A stretch of 64,000 nt of DNA from Haloarcula pelagica (GTDB lineage Archaea > Halobacteriota > Halobacteria > Halobacteriales > Haloarculaceae). Under the pieces are notes generated by a model. It had not been told where the DNA came from and did not search any database. It saw only the letters and a list, made by a program, of their open reading frames with translations. How positions within the stretch are numbered: the stretch's first letter is position 1; each line of letters starts with the position of its first letter. This document shows positions 9,348 through 17,764 of this stretch, piece by piece. The stretch lies in NCBI RefSeq assembly GCF_030127105.1, contig NZ_CP126161.1, positions 372,001 to 436,000 on the forward strand, written 5' to 3'. Both the position numbers and the translations under genes were made by a program.

Positions 9348-9932
9348 TCAGTTCTCGTCTCCCTCGTTCAGCCCGCGGAGCGTCGCGATGAAGTCGTCGT
9401 CGTCCTCGATACCCCCAAGTGCGTCGGAGAGTTCCCCTTTCATCCCGGCGATCTCCTCGGTCAGCGCCGTGTAGTCGTCGCTCTCGGCGAGTTCGGCGCT
9501 CGATTTCGTCGCTTCGAGTGTGGCCTGTTTCTCGACCAGCGAGTAGTACTCCTGCAACAGTGAGTCGTACTCGGACCGCTCCAGCAGGTTCTCGACCGTC
9601 TCGTGGAGCTGGGCGCTCCGGATCGGTTTCGAGAGATACGCGTCGAACCCCATCTCCAGAATGTCGAAGTCCGGTTCGACCGCCGTGACCATGGCGACCC
9701 GACAGCTGAGGTCGCCCTCACGGATCTGTTCGAGTACCTCGTCGCCGGAGAGCCCCGGCATCATCCGGTCCAGCAGGACGACATCGACCGACTCGTCCAG
9801 CATTTCGAGGCCCTCGTCCCCGTTCTGTGCCATGCGGACCTCGTACTCCTCCTGGAGCCACAGCTTGTAGGTCTCCGCGACATCCGGTTCGTCTTCGACA
9901 ATGAGTACCACTGGGGGGTCCGAGTCTGACAT
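9348..9932 (-). CDS. HalX-domain response regulator
   Basis: A 194-residue protein: receiver domain (about 1-125) with acidic pair EDE, phospho-acceptor Asp in VVLLDRMMPGLSG and Lys in YLSKPI, then a C-terminal HalX helical domain (about 130-190, YYSLVEKQATLEATKSSAEL...). HalX is a haloarchaeal output domain without known DNA-binding residues. No histidine kinase is adjacent; the only operon partner is the degenerate RecA-like protein at 8678. A paralogue with the same receiver-HalX layout lies at 32857-33426. A TATA-like element sits at about 9950-9960 on the minus strand. Confidence 0.88.
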   Translation of the reverse strand: MSDSDPPVVLIVEDEPDVAETYKLWLQEEYEVRMAQNGDEGLEMLDESVDVVLLDRMMPGLSGDEVLEQIREGDLSCRVAMVTAVEPDFDILEMGFDAYLSKPIRSAQLHETVENLLERSEYDSLLQEYYSLVEKQATLEATKSSAELAESDDYTALTEEIAGMKGELSDALGGIEDDDDFIATLRGLNEGDEN

Positions 9933-10046
9933 TCGTCTCTACTGATGCCGTTAAAGTATCCACCTACAAAGCCCTGTGGGTCACCGGCCGGGGCCGCGTC
10001 CTCGGGTAACGACAGCGACATTCCCCACCCCCTCCAAGGACCGAGT

Positions 10047-10628
10047 ATGAGTCGGATTCGGAACCTCGCACGCGGTGCCCAGGAGTTTACGAGCAACGTC
10101 TTTCTGGTCGCCGGCGACCGCACAGTACTGGTCGATGTCGGCAACGAGTTCGACGTGGTCTCGGCCGTCGCGGACCACGCCGATGGACTCGACGCCGTCG
10201 TCCTCACGCACACCCACTACGACCACGTCGGGAACCTCGACGACGTGACGGCGGCCTTCGATGTCGATGTCTGGGGGTACGACACCGCTCAGGACGGGAT
10301 CGACCACGCCATCGCGGACGAGGAGACGGTCGCCCTCGGTGACGACAACTACCGCGCGATGCACACCCCCGGTCACAAGAACGACCATCTCTGCTTCTAC
10401 TCGAAGGGCGCGAGCGTCCTCTTCGCCGGCGATCTAGTGTTTGCCAACGGGAGTTTCGGCCGGACCGACCTCGAAGAGGGCGACCGTGACCTGCTCGTCG
10501 AGAGTATCGACCGCGTGCTGGACGCCGTCGACGAGGACCTCGGCGAGATGCACACCGGTCACGGACCGAGTGTCACCGACAACCCCTATCACGACATCGA
10601 ACTGGCCTGGCAGGCCGCACGGTTCTGA
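10047..10628 (+). CDS. Metallo-beta-lactamase-fold hydrolase
   Basis: A 193-residue cytoplasmic hydrolase with the full di-metal motif: HTHYDHVG (about residues 53-60, HxHxDH), MHTPGHKNDHLC for the third-motif His, FAGDLVF with the bridging Asp, and HTGHGPS near the C-terminus. It resembles the glyoxalase II-like branch, whose members hydrolyse thioesters, but the substrate cannot be assigned. Start ATG 10047 is preferred over an in-frame upstream extension that has no family similarity. It is transcribed alone, divergent from the HalX operon. Confidence 0.85.
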   Translation: MSRIRNLARGAQEFTSNVFLVAGDRTVLVDVGNEFDVVSAVADHADGLDAVVLTHTHYDHVGNLDDVTAAFDVDVWGYDTAQDGIDHAIADEETVALGDDNYRAMHTPGHKNDHLCFYSKGASVLFAGDLVFANGSFGRTDLEEGDRDLLVESIDRVLDAVDEDLGEMHTGHGPSVTDNPYHDIELAWQAARF

Positions 10629-10661
10629 GTCGCTACGGCCGCACTGTCCGCCCGGACAGGC

Positions 10662-11486
10662 TCAGTCGAACGCAGTCGCCAGCAGGGCGTCGTAGGCGTG
10701 GTCGTAGGCGTCGGCGACGGCGGCCGGATCGGACTGGGTGTCACCGTCGAGCGCCGGGAGCCTGACCGCCCCCGCCGCGTCGATGAGATCGACGACGCTC
10801 TCGACGCGCTGTTCGAGTTGGCCCTCCTCGGGACTGCCGGTGGCGACTTCGCAGGCTTTCGCGTATCGGCGGCCGTCGTAGAAGCGCGCTCGACCGGGTT
10901 CGACGACCGCGACGGCGTCCGGTTCGAACCCCTGGAGCGGCCGCGCTACGTCGCCGTACGATTCGACCACGGCTCGGTCGGCCGCCACGATGTCCTCGGC
11001 CACGTCGGCCAGCGCTTCGACGTGCATCGCGCCCATGAGGTCGTTGAAGTCCGGCAGCGAGGTCACCCGCGGGGCCGCCGCCAGGTCCAGGCGGTCGGCC
11101 AACGCGGTCGGGAGGTCGACGCTGCCGTTGACGACGAACTCGCCGGTCCCGCCGTCCCCGTCGGTACCGACCCGGTCGACGACGAACTGCTGGTCCTCGC
11201 GGCCGAGGATGCCGGTGCCGCCGCCCGGCGAGGGGTGCCACAGCCGGTGGATCGGATTGATTTCCTCTGGCACCACCTCACCGGGCGAGGCCGCGGCAAG
11301 TCGCTTGGCGTCTTTCCCGAACAAGCGGCCCTCCTCGGTCGCGTAGACAACGTCGTCCTGGTCGAACCAGTAGTTGTTCCCGGCACGGGGCTTGAAGCCG
11401 CGTGCGCCGGTGTGGGAAAGCAGCCCGACCGAGAACGTCGTCTTCCCTGCGTCGACGCGGTCCGCGCCGGCGACGAGGAGCTTCAT
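10662..11486 (-). CDS. P-loop NTPase, haloarchaeal, unknown function
   Basis: A 274-residue soluble protein whose N-terminus MKLLVAGADRVDAGKTTFSV is a P-loop (VDAGKTT, residues 11-17), close in form to those of Clp1/polynucleotide-kinase and dethiobiotin-synthetase-like NTPases. The middle holds a WFDQDDVVYATEEG segment and a conserved-looking HPSPGGGTGILG loop; VVESYGDVARPL (about 180-192) could be the Walker B strand region. I do not recognise a named family. The start at 11486 is fixed by the P-loop at the very N-terminus and by the ATGA overlap with the preceding small gene, which implies a two-gene operon. Confidence 0.75.
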   Translation of the reverse strand: MKLLVAGADRVDAGKTTFSVGLLSHTGARGFKPRAGNNYWFDQDDVVYATEEGRLFGKDAKRLAAASPGEVVPEEINPIHRLWHPSPGGGTGILGREDQQFVVDRVGTDGDGGTGEFVVNGSVDLPTALADRLDLAAAPRVTSLPDFNDLMGAMHVEALADVAEDIVAADRAVVESYGDVARPLQGFEPDAVAVVEPGRARFYDGRRYAKACEVATGSPEEGQLEQRVESVVDLIDAAGAVRLPALDGDTQSDPAAVADAYDHAYDALLATAFD

Positions 11487-11752
11487 GACTCCGCGAGCCC
11501 GTAGAGCCCGACAACGTCCTCGTCGTCCGGTTCGGCGAACACGAGCGCGTCCTGGTTGTAGATCATCCACGGGATCGCCCAGTCGATGAAGACGGACTCG
11601 TTGAAGTCGCTCAGTTCGGCGTCGGCGGGCAGGCCCTGGAGCAGGCGGGCCAGCTCCGGGATGGTGTAGAGCTTGTCGGGATCGAGCACGTCTTCGGGTT
11701 CGTGTAACTGGAAGGGGAGGATCTCGTCGAACGCGGCTTTGTCGGCAGGCAT
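11483..11752 (-). CDS. Small acidic haloarchaeal protein, unknown, coupled to P-loop NTPase
   Basis: An 89-residue acidic protein with no recognised domain, no signal peptide and no cysteine cluster. The sequence (YTIPELARLLQGLPADAELSD) suggests a short helical fold, perhaps an adaptor. It is the first gene of the pair; its stop overlaps the start of the P-loop protein as ATGA, so the two are made together and may form a complex. Upstream frame extension was rejected because it runs through arginine-rich shadow sequence. Confidence 0.65.
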   Translation of the reverse strand: MPADKAAFDEILPFQLHEPEDVLDPDKLYTIPELARLLQGLPADAELSDFNESVFIDWAIPWMIYNQDALVFAEPDDEDVVGLYGLAES

Positions 11753-11844
11753 ACCCGCCGGTTGGCCGAGCGGGTGGGTAAATCTCTCGGAGTCGCCGTG
11801 GTCGTCACTGGCGGGGGAGCGCCGATAAAAATGCAGGTGGGGAG

Positions 11845-12456
11845 TTACTCGAAGTGCCCGACTGCGGTCTGGTACTGATCCGCGACCTCGTCCCAGTCGA
11901 CGACCTCGAAGAAGGCGTCGATGAAGTCGCCGCGGGCCGGACCGTAGTCGTAGTAGTACGAGTGCTCCCAAACGTCCAGCGCCATGATGGGGTGAGCGCC
12001 CCAGAGCGCGCCCTGGTCGTGCTTGTCGACCGGCACGTTGCGCAGTTGCTTGGCAACGGGGTCGTAGACCAGCAGCGCCCAGCCACCGGCGGCCGAAGCG
12101 GCGGCCTCGAACTCGCCCTTCCAGCCCTCGTAGGAGCCGAAGTCCTCCTCGATACGGGCCAGCAGGTCGCCTTCGGGCTCGCCGCCGCCGTTGGGGTCCA
12201 TGTTGTCCCAGAACAGCGTGTGGAGATAGTGTCCACAGCCGTTGTGGGTCACGTTCCCCATCGCGCCGGCCGAAGAGCCGAAGTCACCCGACTCGCGGTT
12301 CTCCGCGAGCGTCTCCTCGGCCGAGGCGAGGCCGTTTACGTAGCCCTGGTGGTGGGTGTCGTGATGCCAGGTGAGGACCTGCTCGGAGATGTGTGGCTCC
12401 AGCGCGTCGTAGTCGTACGGGAGCGGTGGCAGCTCGGGTTCGGAATGTTCGGGCAT
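11845..12456 (-). CDS. sod: Superoxide dismutase, Fe/Mn type
   Basis: A 203-residue cytoplasmic enzyme that converts superoxide to oxygen and peroxide. It has the metal-ligand regions: HHDTHHQGYVNGL near residues 31-43, HNGCGHYLHTLFW near 71-83, and DVWEHSYYYDYG near 160-171 (Asp and His ligands). The DVWEH(A/S)YY signature and Gly-rich AMGNVTHNG are typical of haloarchaeal Mn-SOD. ATG 12456 is preferred over a start five codons upstream because it leaves a promoter of usual spacing. Transcribed alone. Confidence 0.96.
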   Translation of the reverse strand: MPEHSEPELPPLPYDYDALEPHISEQVLTWHHDTHHQGYVNGLASAEETLAENRESGDFGSSAGAMGNVTHNGCGHYLHTLFWDNMDPNGGGEPEGDLLARIEEDFGSYEGWKGEFEAAASAAGGWALLVYDPVAKQLRNVPVDKHDQGALWGAHPIMALDVWEHSYYYDYGPARGDFIDAFFEVVDWDEVADQYQTAVGHFE

Positions 12457-12493
12457 AGGAAATTCCTCCACCCCTACAGTGGTCCGGAGCCGT

Positions 12494-12500
12494 GTTAAAC
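12494..12500 (-). promoter_or_regulatory. TATA box of sod
   Basis: On the minus strand GTTTAAC lies about 38-44 bases before the sod ATG, giving a short leader. It is the only A/T-rich patch in the approximately 280-base gap between sod and the photolyase gene, which otherwise shows no supportable feature. Confidence 0.5.
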
Positions 12501-12739
12501 GTTAGGAGCGCCACGCTACCACGCCACATGCACCCACTGCTGTACGGCGGTTCTGACCGGTAGGATACCGGCAGCCATCGCCGGATACTCCCACGGTCCG
12601 GACGGGCGCTCGACATGTCGGTCGGGTGGGAAGCGGCCGCCGGGACTCGCTTTTTCTGTGCGATTGTCGCCGTGTCCGCCTCGATGCGTTCCCGTTCGCT
12701 TCACGGCTCGTCTCTCGCCGTTCCGCCGAGAGCCGACGC

Positions 12740-14143
12740 TTACGCGTCGCCTCTCGCTCGCTCGAACATCTCGATCGCTTCCTCCCTGCGGGTGGAGTGA
12801 TCGACGATCGGATCGGGGTACTCCGGGGCGGCCGACCGCCGCTGGGTCAGCGACGCCTCGTGCCACTCGTGGATGATTTCCGCGCCCGCGTCTCGGAGTT
12901 CGGGGACGTACCGTTTGATGTACTCCGCGTCCGGGTCGTACCGCTCTCCCTGTGTCATCGGGTTGAAAATACGGAAGTACGGCTGGGCGTCCGTCCCCGT
13001 CGAAGCCGCCCACTGCCAGCCGCCGTTGTCGTTGGCAGTATCGTGGTCGACCAGTTTCCGCCGGAACCAGTCGTAGCCGTGGCGCCAGTCGAGCAACAGG
13101 TCCTTCGTCAGGAACGAGGCGACGATCATCCGGACGCGGTTGTGCATGTATGCCTCCTCGCGCAACTGGCGCATCCCGGCGTCGACGATCGGATAGCCCG
13201 TCTCGCCGTCCTTCCAGGCCTGAAGTGCCTCCTCGTCGTGGTCCCACTCGATCGCGTTCTCGTACTCCTTGTAGTTGGCCGTCACCACGTCGGGGCGGTC
13301 GAACAGGACCTGCGTGTAGAACTCCCGCCAGGCCAGTTGGGACTGGAACTCCTCAACGGACGCCTCGCGGTCGCTCCCGGGTTCGACTTCGTCCTTGGCC
13401 GCCTGTGTTTTCGCGTACACCTCCCGGATACCGACGGTACCGAACTTCAAGTGGGCCGAGAGTCGGGAGGTGCACTCGTCGGCGGGGTAGTCCCGACGGT
13501 CGTCGTAGCGGTAGACGTTCTCCTCCAGAAACGCCTCCAGTAGCTCACGGGCGTGGTCGGTTCCGGCGGGCGGTACGTCCGCCTCCGGCGCTTCGAACCC
13601 GAGGTCGGCCCGGGGGGGGAGCGCCTCACCGTCGATGTCCGCCAGCACGTCGGCCGCGGGCGGATCGTACGGGTCGGTCTTCTCGCGGTCGTGCCACTTC
13701 CGGCCGAAGTAGGTGAACACGCTGTAGGGGTCGCCGTCGTTGGTCGTGATCTCGCCCGGTTCGTGGAGGACGGCGTTTTGGACCGCCGCACGTTCGACGC
13801 CGGCGTCGTCGAGCGCCCGCCGGACCGCCGCGTCCCGCTCGCGGGCGAGGCCGGTGTAGTCTTTCCCCCAGGTGACCGCATCGGCACCGTACTCCCGTGC
13901 CAGGTCGGGCAGGACCTCGCGTGGGTCTCCCCGGGCGACGAGCAGGTCGCTGTCGTGCGCACGGTACCACTCTCGGAGGCTGTCGAGAGCGTCGAGCATG
14001 AACGCCACGCGAGGGGGAGCCCCGTGAGCGAGCACGTCCTGATCGAAGACGAACACGGGGACGACGGTGTCGTCCGCGCTCGCGCGGGCCAGCCCCGCGT
14101 TGTCGGCCGCCCGCAGGTCACGCCGGTGCCAGTGGAGGCGCAT
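12740..14143 (-). CDS. phr: CPD photolyase (deoxyribodipyrimidine photo-lyase)
   Basis: A 467-residue DNA repair flavoprotein that uses blue light to split cyclobutane pyrimidine dimers. It has an N-terminal Rossmann antenna domain (MRLHWHRRDLRAADN to about 130) and a C-terminal FAD domain with the class I signatures: LSAHLKFGTVGIREVY, WREFYTQVLF, the YPIVDAGMRQL segment, MHNRVRMIVASFLTKDLLLDWR and the NDNGGWQWAASTGTDAQPYF region. Length is near that of the experimentally known haloarchaeal Phr2. ATG 14143 is chosen because the sequence before it lacks family character. A light-exposed hypersaline habitat fits. Confidence 0.95.
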   Translation of the reverse strand: MRLHWHRRDLRAADNAGLARASADDTVVPVFVFDQDVLAHGAPPRVAFMLDALDSLREWYRAHDSDLLVARGDPREVLPDLAREYGADAVTWGKDYTGLARERDAAVRRALDDAGVERAAVQNAVLHEPGEITTNDGDPYSVFTYFGRKWHDREKTDPYDPPAADVLADIDGEALPPRADLGFEAPEADVPPAGTDHARELLEAFLEENVYRYDDRRDYPADECTSRLSAHLKFGTVGIREVYAKTQAAKDEVEPGSDREASVEEFQSQLAWREFYTQVLFDRPDVVTANYKEYENAIEWDHDEEALQAWKDGETGYPIVDAGMRQLREEAYMHNRVRMIVASFLTKDLLLDWRHGYDWFRRKLVDHDTANDNGGWQWAASTGTDAQPYFRIFNPMTQGERYDPDAEYIKRYVPELRDAGAEIIHEWHEASLTQRRSAAPEYPDPIVDHSTRREEAIEMFERARGDA

Positions 14144-14233
14144 ACAGACCACTCGTCGCCGCCCCTTCAAAAGGTACTACCAAACCACTGTGGGGGCACC
14201 AACGTTTTGCCGGCCCCGGTACTCCCCCAGAGT

Positions 14234-15028
14234 ATGTCGACCGACCCAGTACTGTTGGAACTCGCCGACGAGGTCGCCACCGTCACGCTGAACCGCCCGG
14301 ACGTGCGCAACGCGCTCGCCGAAGACACGGCGCTGGCGCTCGCGGACACGTTCGCCGAGATCGAAGACAGCGACGCCCGCTGTGTCGTCGTCCAGGGGGC
14401 CGGCGAGGCGTTCTGTGCCGGCGGGGACATCAGTGCGATGATCGAGGGGGTCGCCAGCGACCACGCGGTCGCCGAGCGCATCGAACTCATCGTCTCGGCG
14501 ATCAACGGCGCGATCGAGGCCGTCCACGACTGTCGGCTCCCAGTGGTGGCGGCTATCGACGGCCCCGCCTACGGTGCAGGCGCCGGGCTGGCGCTGGCCT
14601 GTGACGTGCAACTGGCCAGCCCCGACGCCAAGATCGGCTTTGGCTTCCGGCGGGTCGGCCTGGCGATCGACTCCGGCGTGTCCTACTTCCTGCCCCGCCT
14701 CGTCGGCCCGAACAAGGCCAAGGAACTGGTGTTCACCGGCGAACTGCTCGACGCCGACACCGCCCGCGATCTCGGGATCTTCACGCGGCTGTTCGAGGGC
14801 GAGGAGTTCGAAGACGGTGTCGACAACATGGTCGCGGAGATCGCGGCCGGCCCGACGGTCGCACTGACCCAGGCCAAGCGACTGCTCGACCGTGGGACCG
14901 AACTGTCCTTCGAGCAGGCCCTGGACCGAGAGGCTACTGCTCAGGGGATCGCGTTCACCACGGCCGACCACGAGGAAGGCGCCACCGCGTTCATGGAGCA
15001 ACGCAGCCCCGAGTTCGAGGGGCGCTGA
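14234..15028 (+). CDS. Enoyl-CoA hydratase/isomerase family (crotonase) protein
   Basis: A 264-residue crotonase-fold enzyme. The oxyanion-hole segment GAGEAFCAGGDISAM (about 57-71) and DGPAYGAGAGLALACDVQLA (about 112-131) are clear. At the second catalytic position the sequence reads FGFRRVGLAIDSG, where classical hydratases often have Glu; the Asp or Ser here leaves the exact reaction (hydratase, isomerase or other) open. It fits beta-oxidation or related acyl-CoA metabolism; a long-chain acyl-CoA ligase lies 14 kb away. Divergent from the photolyase. Confidence 0.88.
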   Translation: MSTDPVLLELADEVATVTLNRPDVRNALAEDTALALADTFAEIEDSDARCVVVQGAGEAFCAGGDISAMIEGVASDHAVAERIELIVSAINGAIEAVHDCRLPVVAAIDGPAYGAGAGLALACDVQLASPDAKIGFGFRRVGLAIDSGVSYFLPRLVGPNKAKELVFTGELLDADTARDLGIFTRLFEGEEFEDGVDNMVAEIAAGPTVALTQAKRLLDRGTELSFEQALDREATAQGIAFTTADHEEGATAFMEQRSPEFEGR

Positions 15029-15084
15029 CTGGCTCCGCCACGGACGAGCGAAACGGTCACAATCCTCCACGCTGCAGTCAACGT

Positions 15085-15597
15085 ATGACATCTGAGACGC
15101 CCGACTGGGAGTTCAGGGAGCGGGATGTCTACATCCTCCGTGAGCTCGCAGCCGATCCACAGCGCTCCTCGCGGGAGTTGGCGGATATTCTGGACGAAGA
15201 GTACGGGATCAGCGTCTCCCACGTGACCGTCAGCGAGTCCATCCGGAAGATGCGCGACGAGGGGGTGTTCAGGGAAGCCATCGTCCCCAACGAGTCGCTG
15301 TTCAACTTCGCGCTGTTCGAGTTCAAGTTCAACCCCGAACACTTCGCCGACGCCTGGCACGACGCGATGGTCTCGATCCGGGACGACCGACACACGCTCT
15401 TTTACTTCCTCTCGGACGGGACCTACCAGTGGAAGTCGGTGATGATGTTCCCCAGTCGGCAGGCCGAGTCCAAGTGGATCCACGAGTTCTACAAGGAACA
15501 CGGCGACCTCGTCCAGAACGTCCGGAACTCCGTCATCCACAACGTTCTGAAGTTCCGCACGGATCCGGAGCTGTTCACCGACCTGTCCGCGGAATAG
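15085..15597 (+). CDS. Lrp/AsnC-like winged-helix regulator
   Basis: A 170-residue protein with an N-terminal winged helix (residues 10-65: DVYILRELAADPQRSSRELADIL, then SHVTVSESIRKMRDEGVF as the recognition helix), followed by a domain of about 100 residues rich in aromatic residues that is shorter and different from the standard RAM ligand domain. It is a haloarchaeal relative of Lrp with its own sensor domain; effector unknown. It sits 56 bases after the enoyl-CoA hydratase on the same strand and may regulate it, which is inference. Confidence 0.78.
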   Translation: MTSETPDWEFRERDVYILRELAADPQRSSRELADILDEEYGISVSHVTVSESIRKMRDEGVFREAIVPNESLFNFALFEFKFNPEHFADAWHDAMVSIRDDRHTLFYFLSDGTYQWKSVMMFPSRQAESKWIHEFYKEHGDLVQNVRNSVIHNVLKFRTDPELFTDLSAE

Positions 15598-15630
15598 AGA
15601 GAAAGAGAGTCTCGACGCAGCCAGCCCCGT

Positions 15631-15912
15631 CTACAGTTTCCGCTCGGCGTCCTCGGCCAGTTCCTTCATGCGCTTGCCCACACGGCCGGCGTCGGAGAAC
15701 TCGTCTTCGCTCATCGCGGTCGCGAGGGCGTTCCCGAGGACGAACACGGCGTGTTTGTGCTCGCTTTTCGACTTGTGGACATCGGACGGGCGGACATCGA
15801 GTTCGTCGTACTGGTCGAAGAGGCTCGGGTCGACGGAGTCCATCTCGTCGCGGAAGTACTGCATGATCGTCACCATCTGCTCGTGTAACTCCAGAAGCTC
15901 GTCTTTGTGCAT
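15631..15912 (-). CDS. UPF0058 family protein
   Basis: A 93-residue helical protein with the family's opening MHKDELLELHEQMV and the HAVFVLGNALATAMSEDE core. UPF0058 is conserved in euryarchaea; function unknown. A TATA-like CTTATA (15941-15946, minus strand) lies 29-35 bases before the ATG, so the transcript is probably leaderless. Confidence 0.88.
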   Translation of the reverse strand: MHKDELLELHEQMVTIMQYFRDEMDSVDPSLFDQYDELDVRPSDVHKSKSEHKHAVFVLGNALATAMSEDEFSDAGRVGKRMKELAEDAERKL

Positions 15913-15987
15913 CGTTGTCTCCTCTATGTGAAGGGACGCGTATAAGAATTACTTGGGAAGAGCTGACAGAGTGTCACGTCCGCGTCG

Positions 15988-16203
15988 TTAGAAGACGTAC
16001 TCGTCGTCGTGTCCCATCATCCCGTCCTCTTCGAAGCCCGGTTCCTCCTCCTCGTCCTGTGGCCCGGACGTTTTGTACGCCTTCAACCCGGTCGACAGCA
16101 GATCCTCGATGGCCTCCTCGCGGTTGAGGAACTCACCCTGGTCGACGAGTTGAGCGATCTGCATCTCCAGATGCTCCGGGATCGTTATCTCTACCTTTGG
16201 CAT
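15988..16203 (-). CDS. Ribbon-helix-helix (CopG-type) regulator
   Basis: A 71-residue protein. The first 45 residues form a ribbon-helix-helix: beta strand PKVEITIPEHLEMQIAQLV, then FLNREEAIEDLLSTGLKAY. The remaining acidic tail (DEEEEPGFEEDGMMGHDDEYVF) is disordered. Such proteins bind DNA as dimers. ATG 16203 is chosen because the strand begins just after it and a TATA box stands at the right distance. Confidence 0.82.
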   Translation of the reverse strand: MPKVEITIPEHLEMQIAQLVDQGEFLNREEAIEDLLSTGLKAYKTSGPQDEEEEPGFEEDGMMGHDDEYVF

Positions 16204-16230
16204 CGCTCTGTAGGGTGGTTCGAGCAAGTT

Positions 16231-16240
16231 GTATTTAAAC
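16231..16240 (-). promoter_or_regulatory. TATA box of the ribbon-helix-helix gene
   Basis: GTTTAAATAC on the minus strand, 28-37 bases before the ATG at 16203. This predicts a leaderless transcript and supports the chosen start. Confidence 0.6.
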
Positions 16241-16432
16241 CTGACGGGGGGATGTTACGGAAAGACCCACACTCTGTCTCCGAACCACAACTATTGTTTC
16301 CCGTTCGTGGCCGAGAGTTCTCGATACCGATAGGGTGCAGGGGAGCGCTGGACCACGGAGACGGTCGCCCGGTCCCGTCCACAGAGTGGGGTATAGTCAG
16401 GCTCAAAGGTACGGAACCCTAACTGCTGGTCG

Positions 16433-17764
16433 ATGGAACCACTGCGTGGTGAGGAAGCGACGGTGGGCGAGACGACAGTCGCCACGCGCGGGTGTCCCGT
16501 CGACCACGCGCCAGTCCGAGCGTTTCTGGACACGGACACCAGACCGCGGTTCGCGTGGGCGGCAGGGACGGAAACACTCGCTGCCGCCGGGGCAGCCGCC
16601 ACGATCACCGCCGACGGGAGTTCACGGTTCGGTGACGTTCGGGCGGCGGCCCGGACCCTGTTCGAGGGGTACGACGCCCCGGCGACGCTCCCGAGTGTCG
16701 CCCGACCGCGCCTGTTCGGCGGGTTCGCGTTCCACGACGGGGATCACGACGACTCGCCCTGGGACGGGTTCCCCGGAGCTGGCTTCTTTCTGCCGGCAGT
16801 CCAGCTGACGGTCCGGGACGACGACGCCTGGCTGACTGTCACCGCGACGGGGCCGGACGCCGGCCTGACGGCGGACGAACGGCTCGCGGAGTGGCGGACG
16901 AGGCTCTCGGCGCTCGCCGACGGTCCGCGGTCCGGGCCGCCAGGAGTCGCCGGCCGGAAGCGGACACCCTCCCAGTCGGCCTGGCGCCGGCAGGTCCGGG
17001 CGGCGGTCGAGAAAGTCGACCGCGGCGACCTCCGGAAGGTCGTGCTCGCGCAGGCGCTGCAGGTCTCGCTCGAACGGGATCTCTCGGTCCCGGACGCGCT
17101 CGCCCGGTTGGCCGAGACCTACCCGGACTGCTACCGGTTCATGTTCTCCCCGGCCGACGGGGGGACGTTCTTCGGCGCGACACCGGAACGCCTGGTGTCG
17201 GTTCGGGGTCGAACGGTCAGGACCGAGGCGCTGGCCGGCTCGACCGGCCGGGGTGACACGCCGGCCGAAGACGAGTGGCTGGCGACGGAGCTCTTAGAGA
17301 GCGAGAAAGACCGTCACGAACACCAGTTGGTCGCCGACGCGATCCGCGATCAGCTAGCGCCGTTTGCCACGTCGATCCGGACGGGCGAGCGGACCGTCCG
17401 GCGGCTCGCGACGGTCCAGCACCTCCGGACCTCGATCACCGCGGAACTGGACGCCGACGAGCACGTCCTCGACCTCGTCGAGGCGTTACACCCGACCCCA
17501 GCCGTGGGTGGGCTTCCCCCGGACGCGGCGCTGCGGACCATCCGCGAGACGGAGGCGTTCGACCGCGGGTGGTACGCCGCTCCGATCGGCTGGCTCGACG
17601 GGAGCGGCAACGGGACCTTCGCCGTCGGCATCCGCTCGGCGGTCGCACGGGACCGGACCGCGACGCTGTTTGCCGGGGCCGGCATCGTCTCCGACAGCGA
17701 CCCCGACCGCGAGTGGGACGAGGTCCAACTCAAGTATCGGCCGATGCTGGACGAACTCGAATGA
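16433..17764 (+). CDS. menF: Isochorismate synthase MenF
   Basis: A 443-residue chorismate-using enzyme that makes isochorismate, the first step of menaquinone synthesis. The C-terminal 270 residues carry the family core: KVVLAQALQV, FFGATPERLVSV, TEALAGSTGRG, HPTPAVGGLP and the ending GAGIVSDSDPDREWDEVQLK. The N-terminal part is the less conserved half. A TATA-like GTATAG is at 16391-16396. It is followed by menD with an ATGA overlap, which confirms the menaquinone role rather than a siderophore or salicylate role. Confidence 0.94.
   Translation: MEPLRGEEATVGETTVATRGCPVDHAPVRAFLDTDTRPRFAWAAGTETLAAAGAAATITADGSSRFGDVRAAARTLFEGYDAPATLPSVARPRLFGGFAFHDGDHDDSPWDGFPGAGFFLPAVQLTVRDDDAWLTVTATGPDAGLTADERLAEWRTRLSALADGPRSGPPGVAGRKRTPSQSAWRRQVRAAVEKVDRGDLRKVVLAQALQVSLERDLSVPDALARLAETYPDCYRFMFSPADGGTFFGATPERLVSVRGRTVRTEALAGSTGRGDTPAEDEWLATELLESEKDRHEHQLVADAIRDQLAPFATSIRTGERTVRRLATVQHLRTSITAELDADEHVLDLVEALHPTPAVGGLPPDAALRTIRETEAFDRGWYAAPIGWLDGSGNGTFAVGIRSAVARDRTATLFAGAGIVSDSDPDREWDEVQLKYRPMLDELE

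Noticed and set aside
12457-12739. Small gene in the sod-photolyase gap
   Set aside because: Open frames there are arginine-rich shadows; only the sod promoter is supportable.
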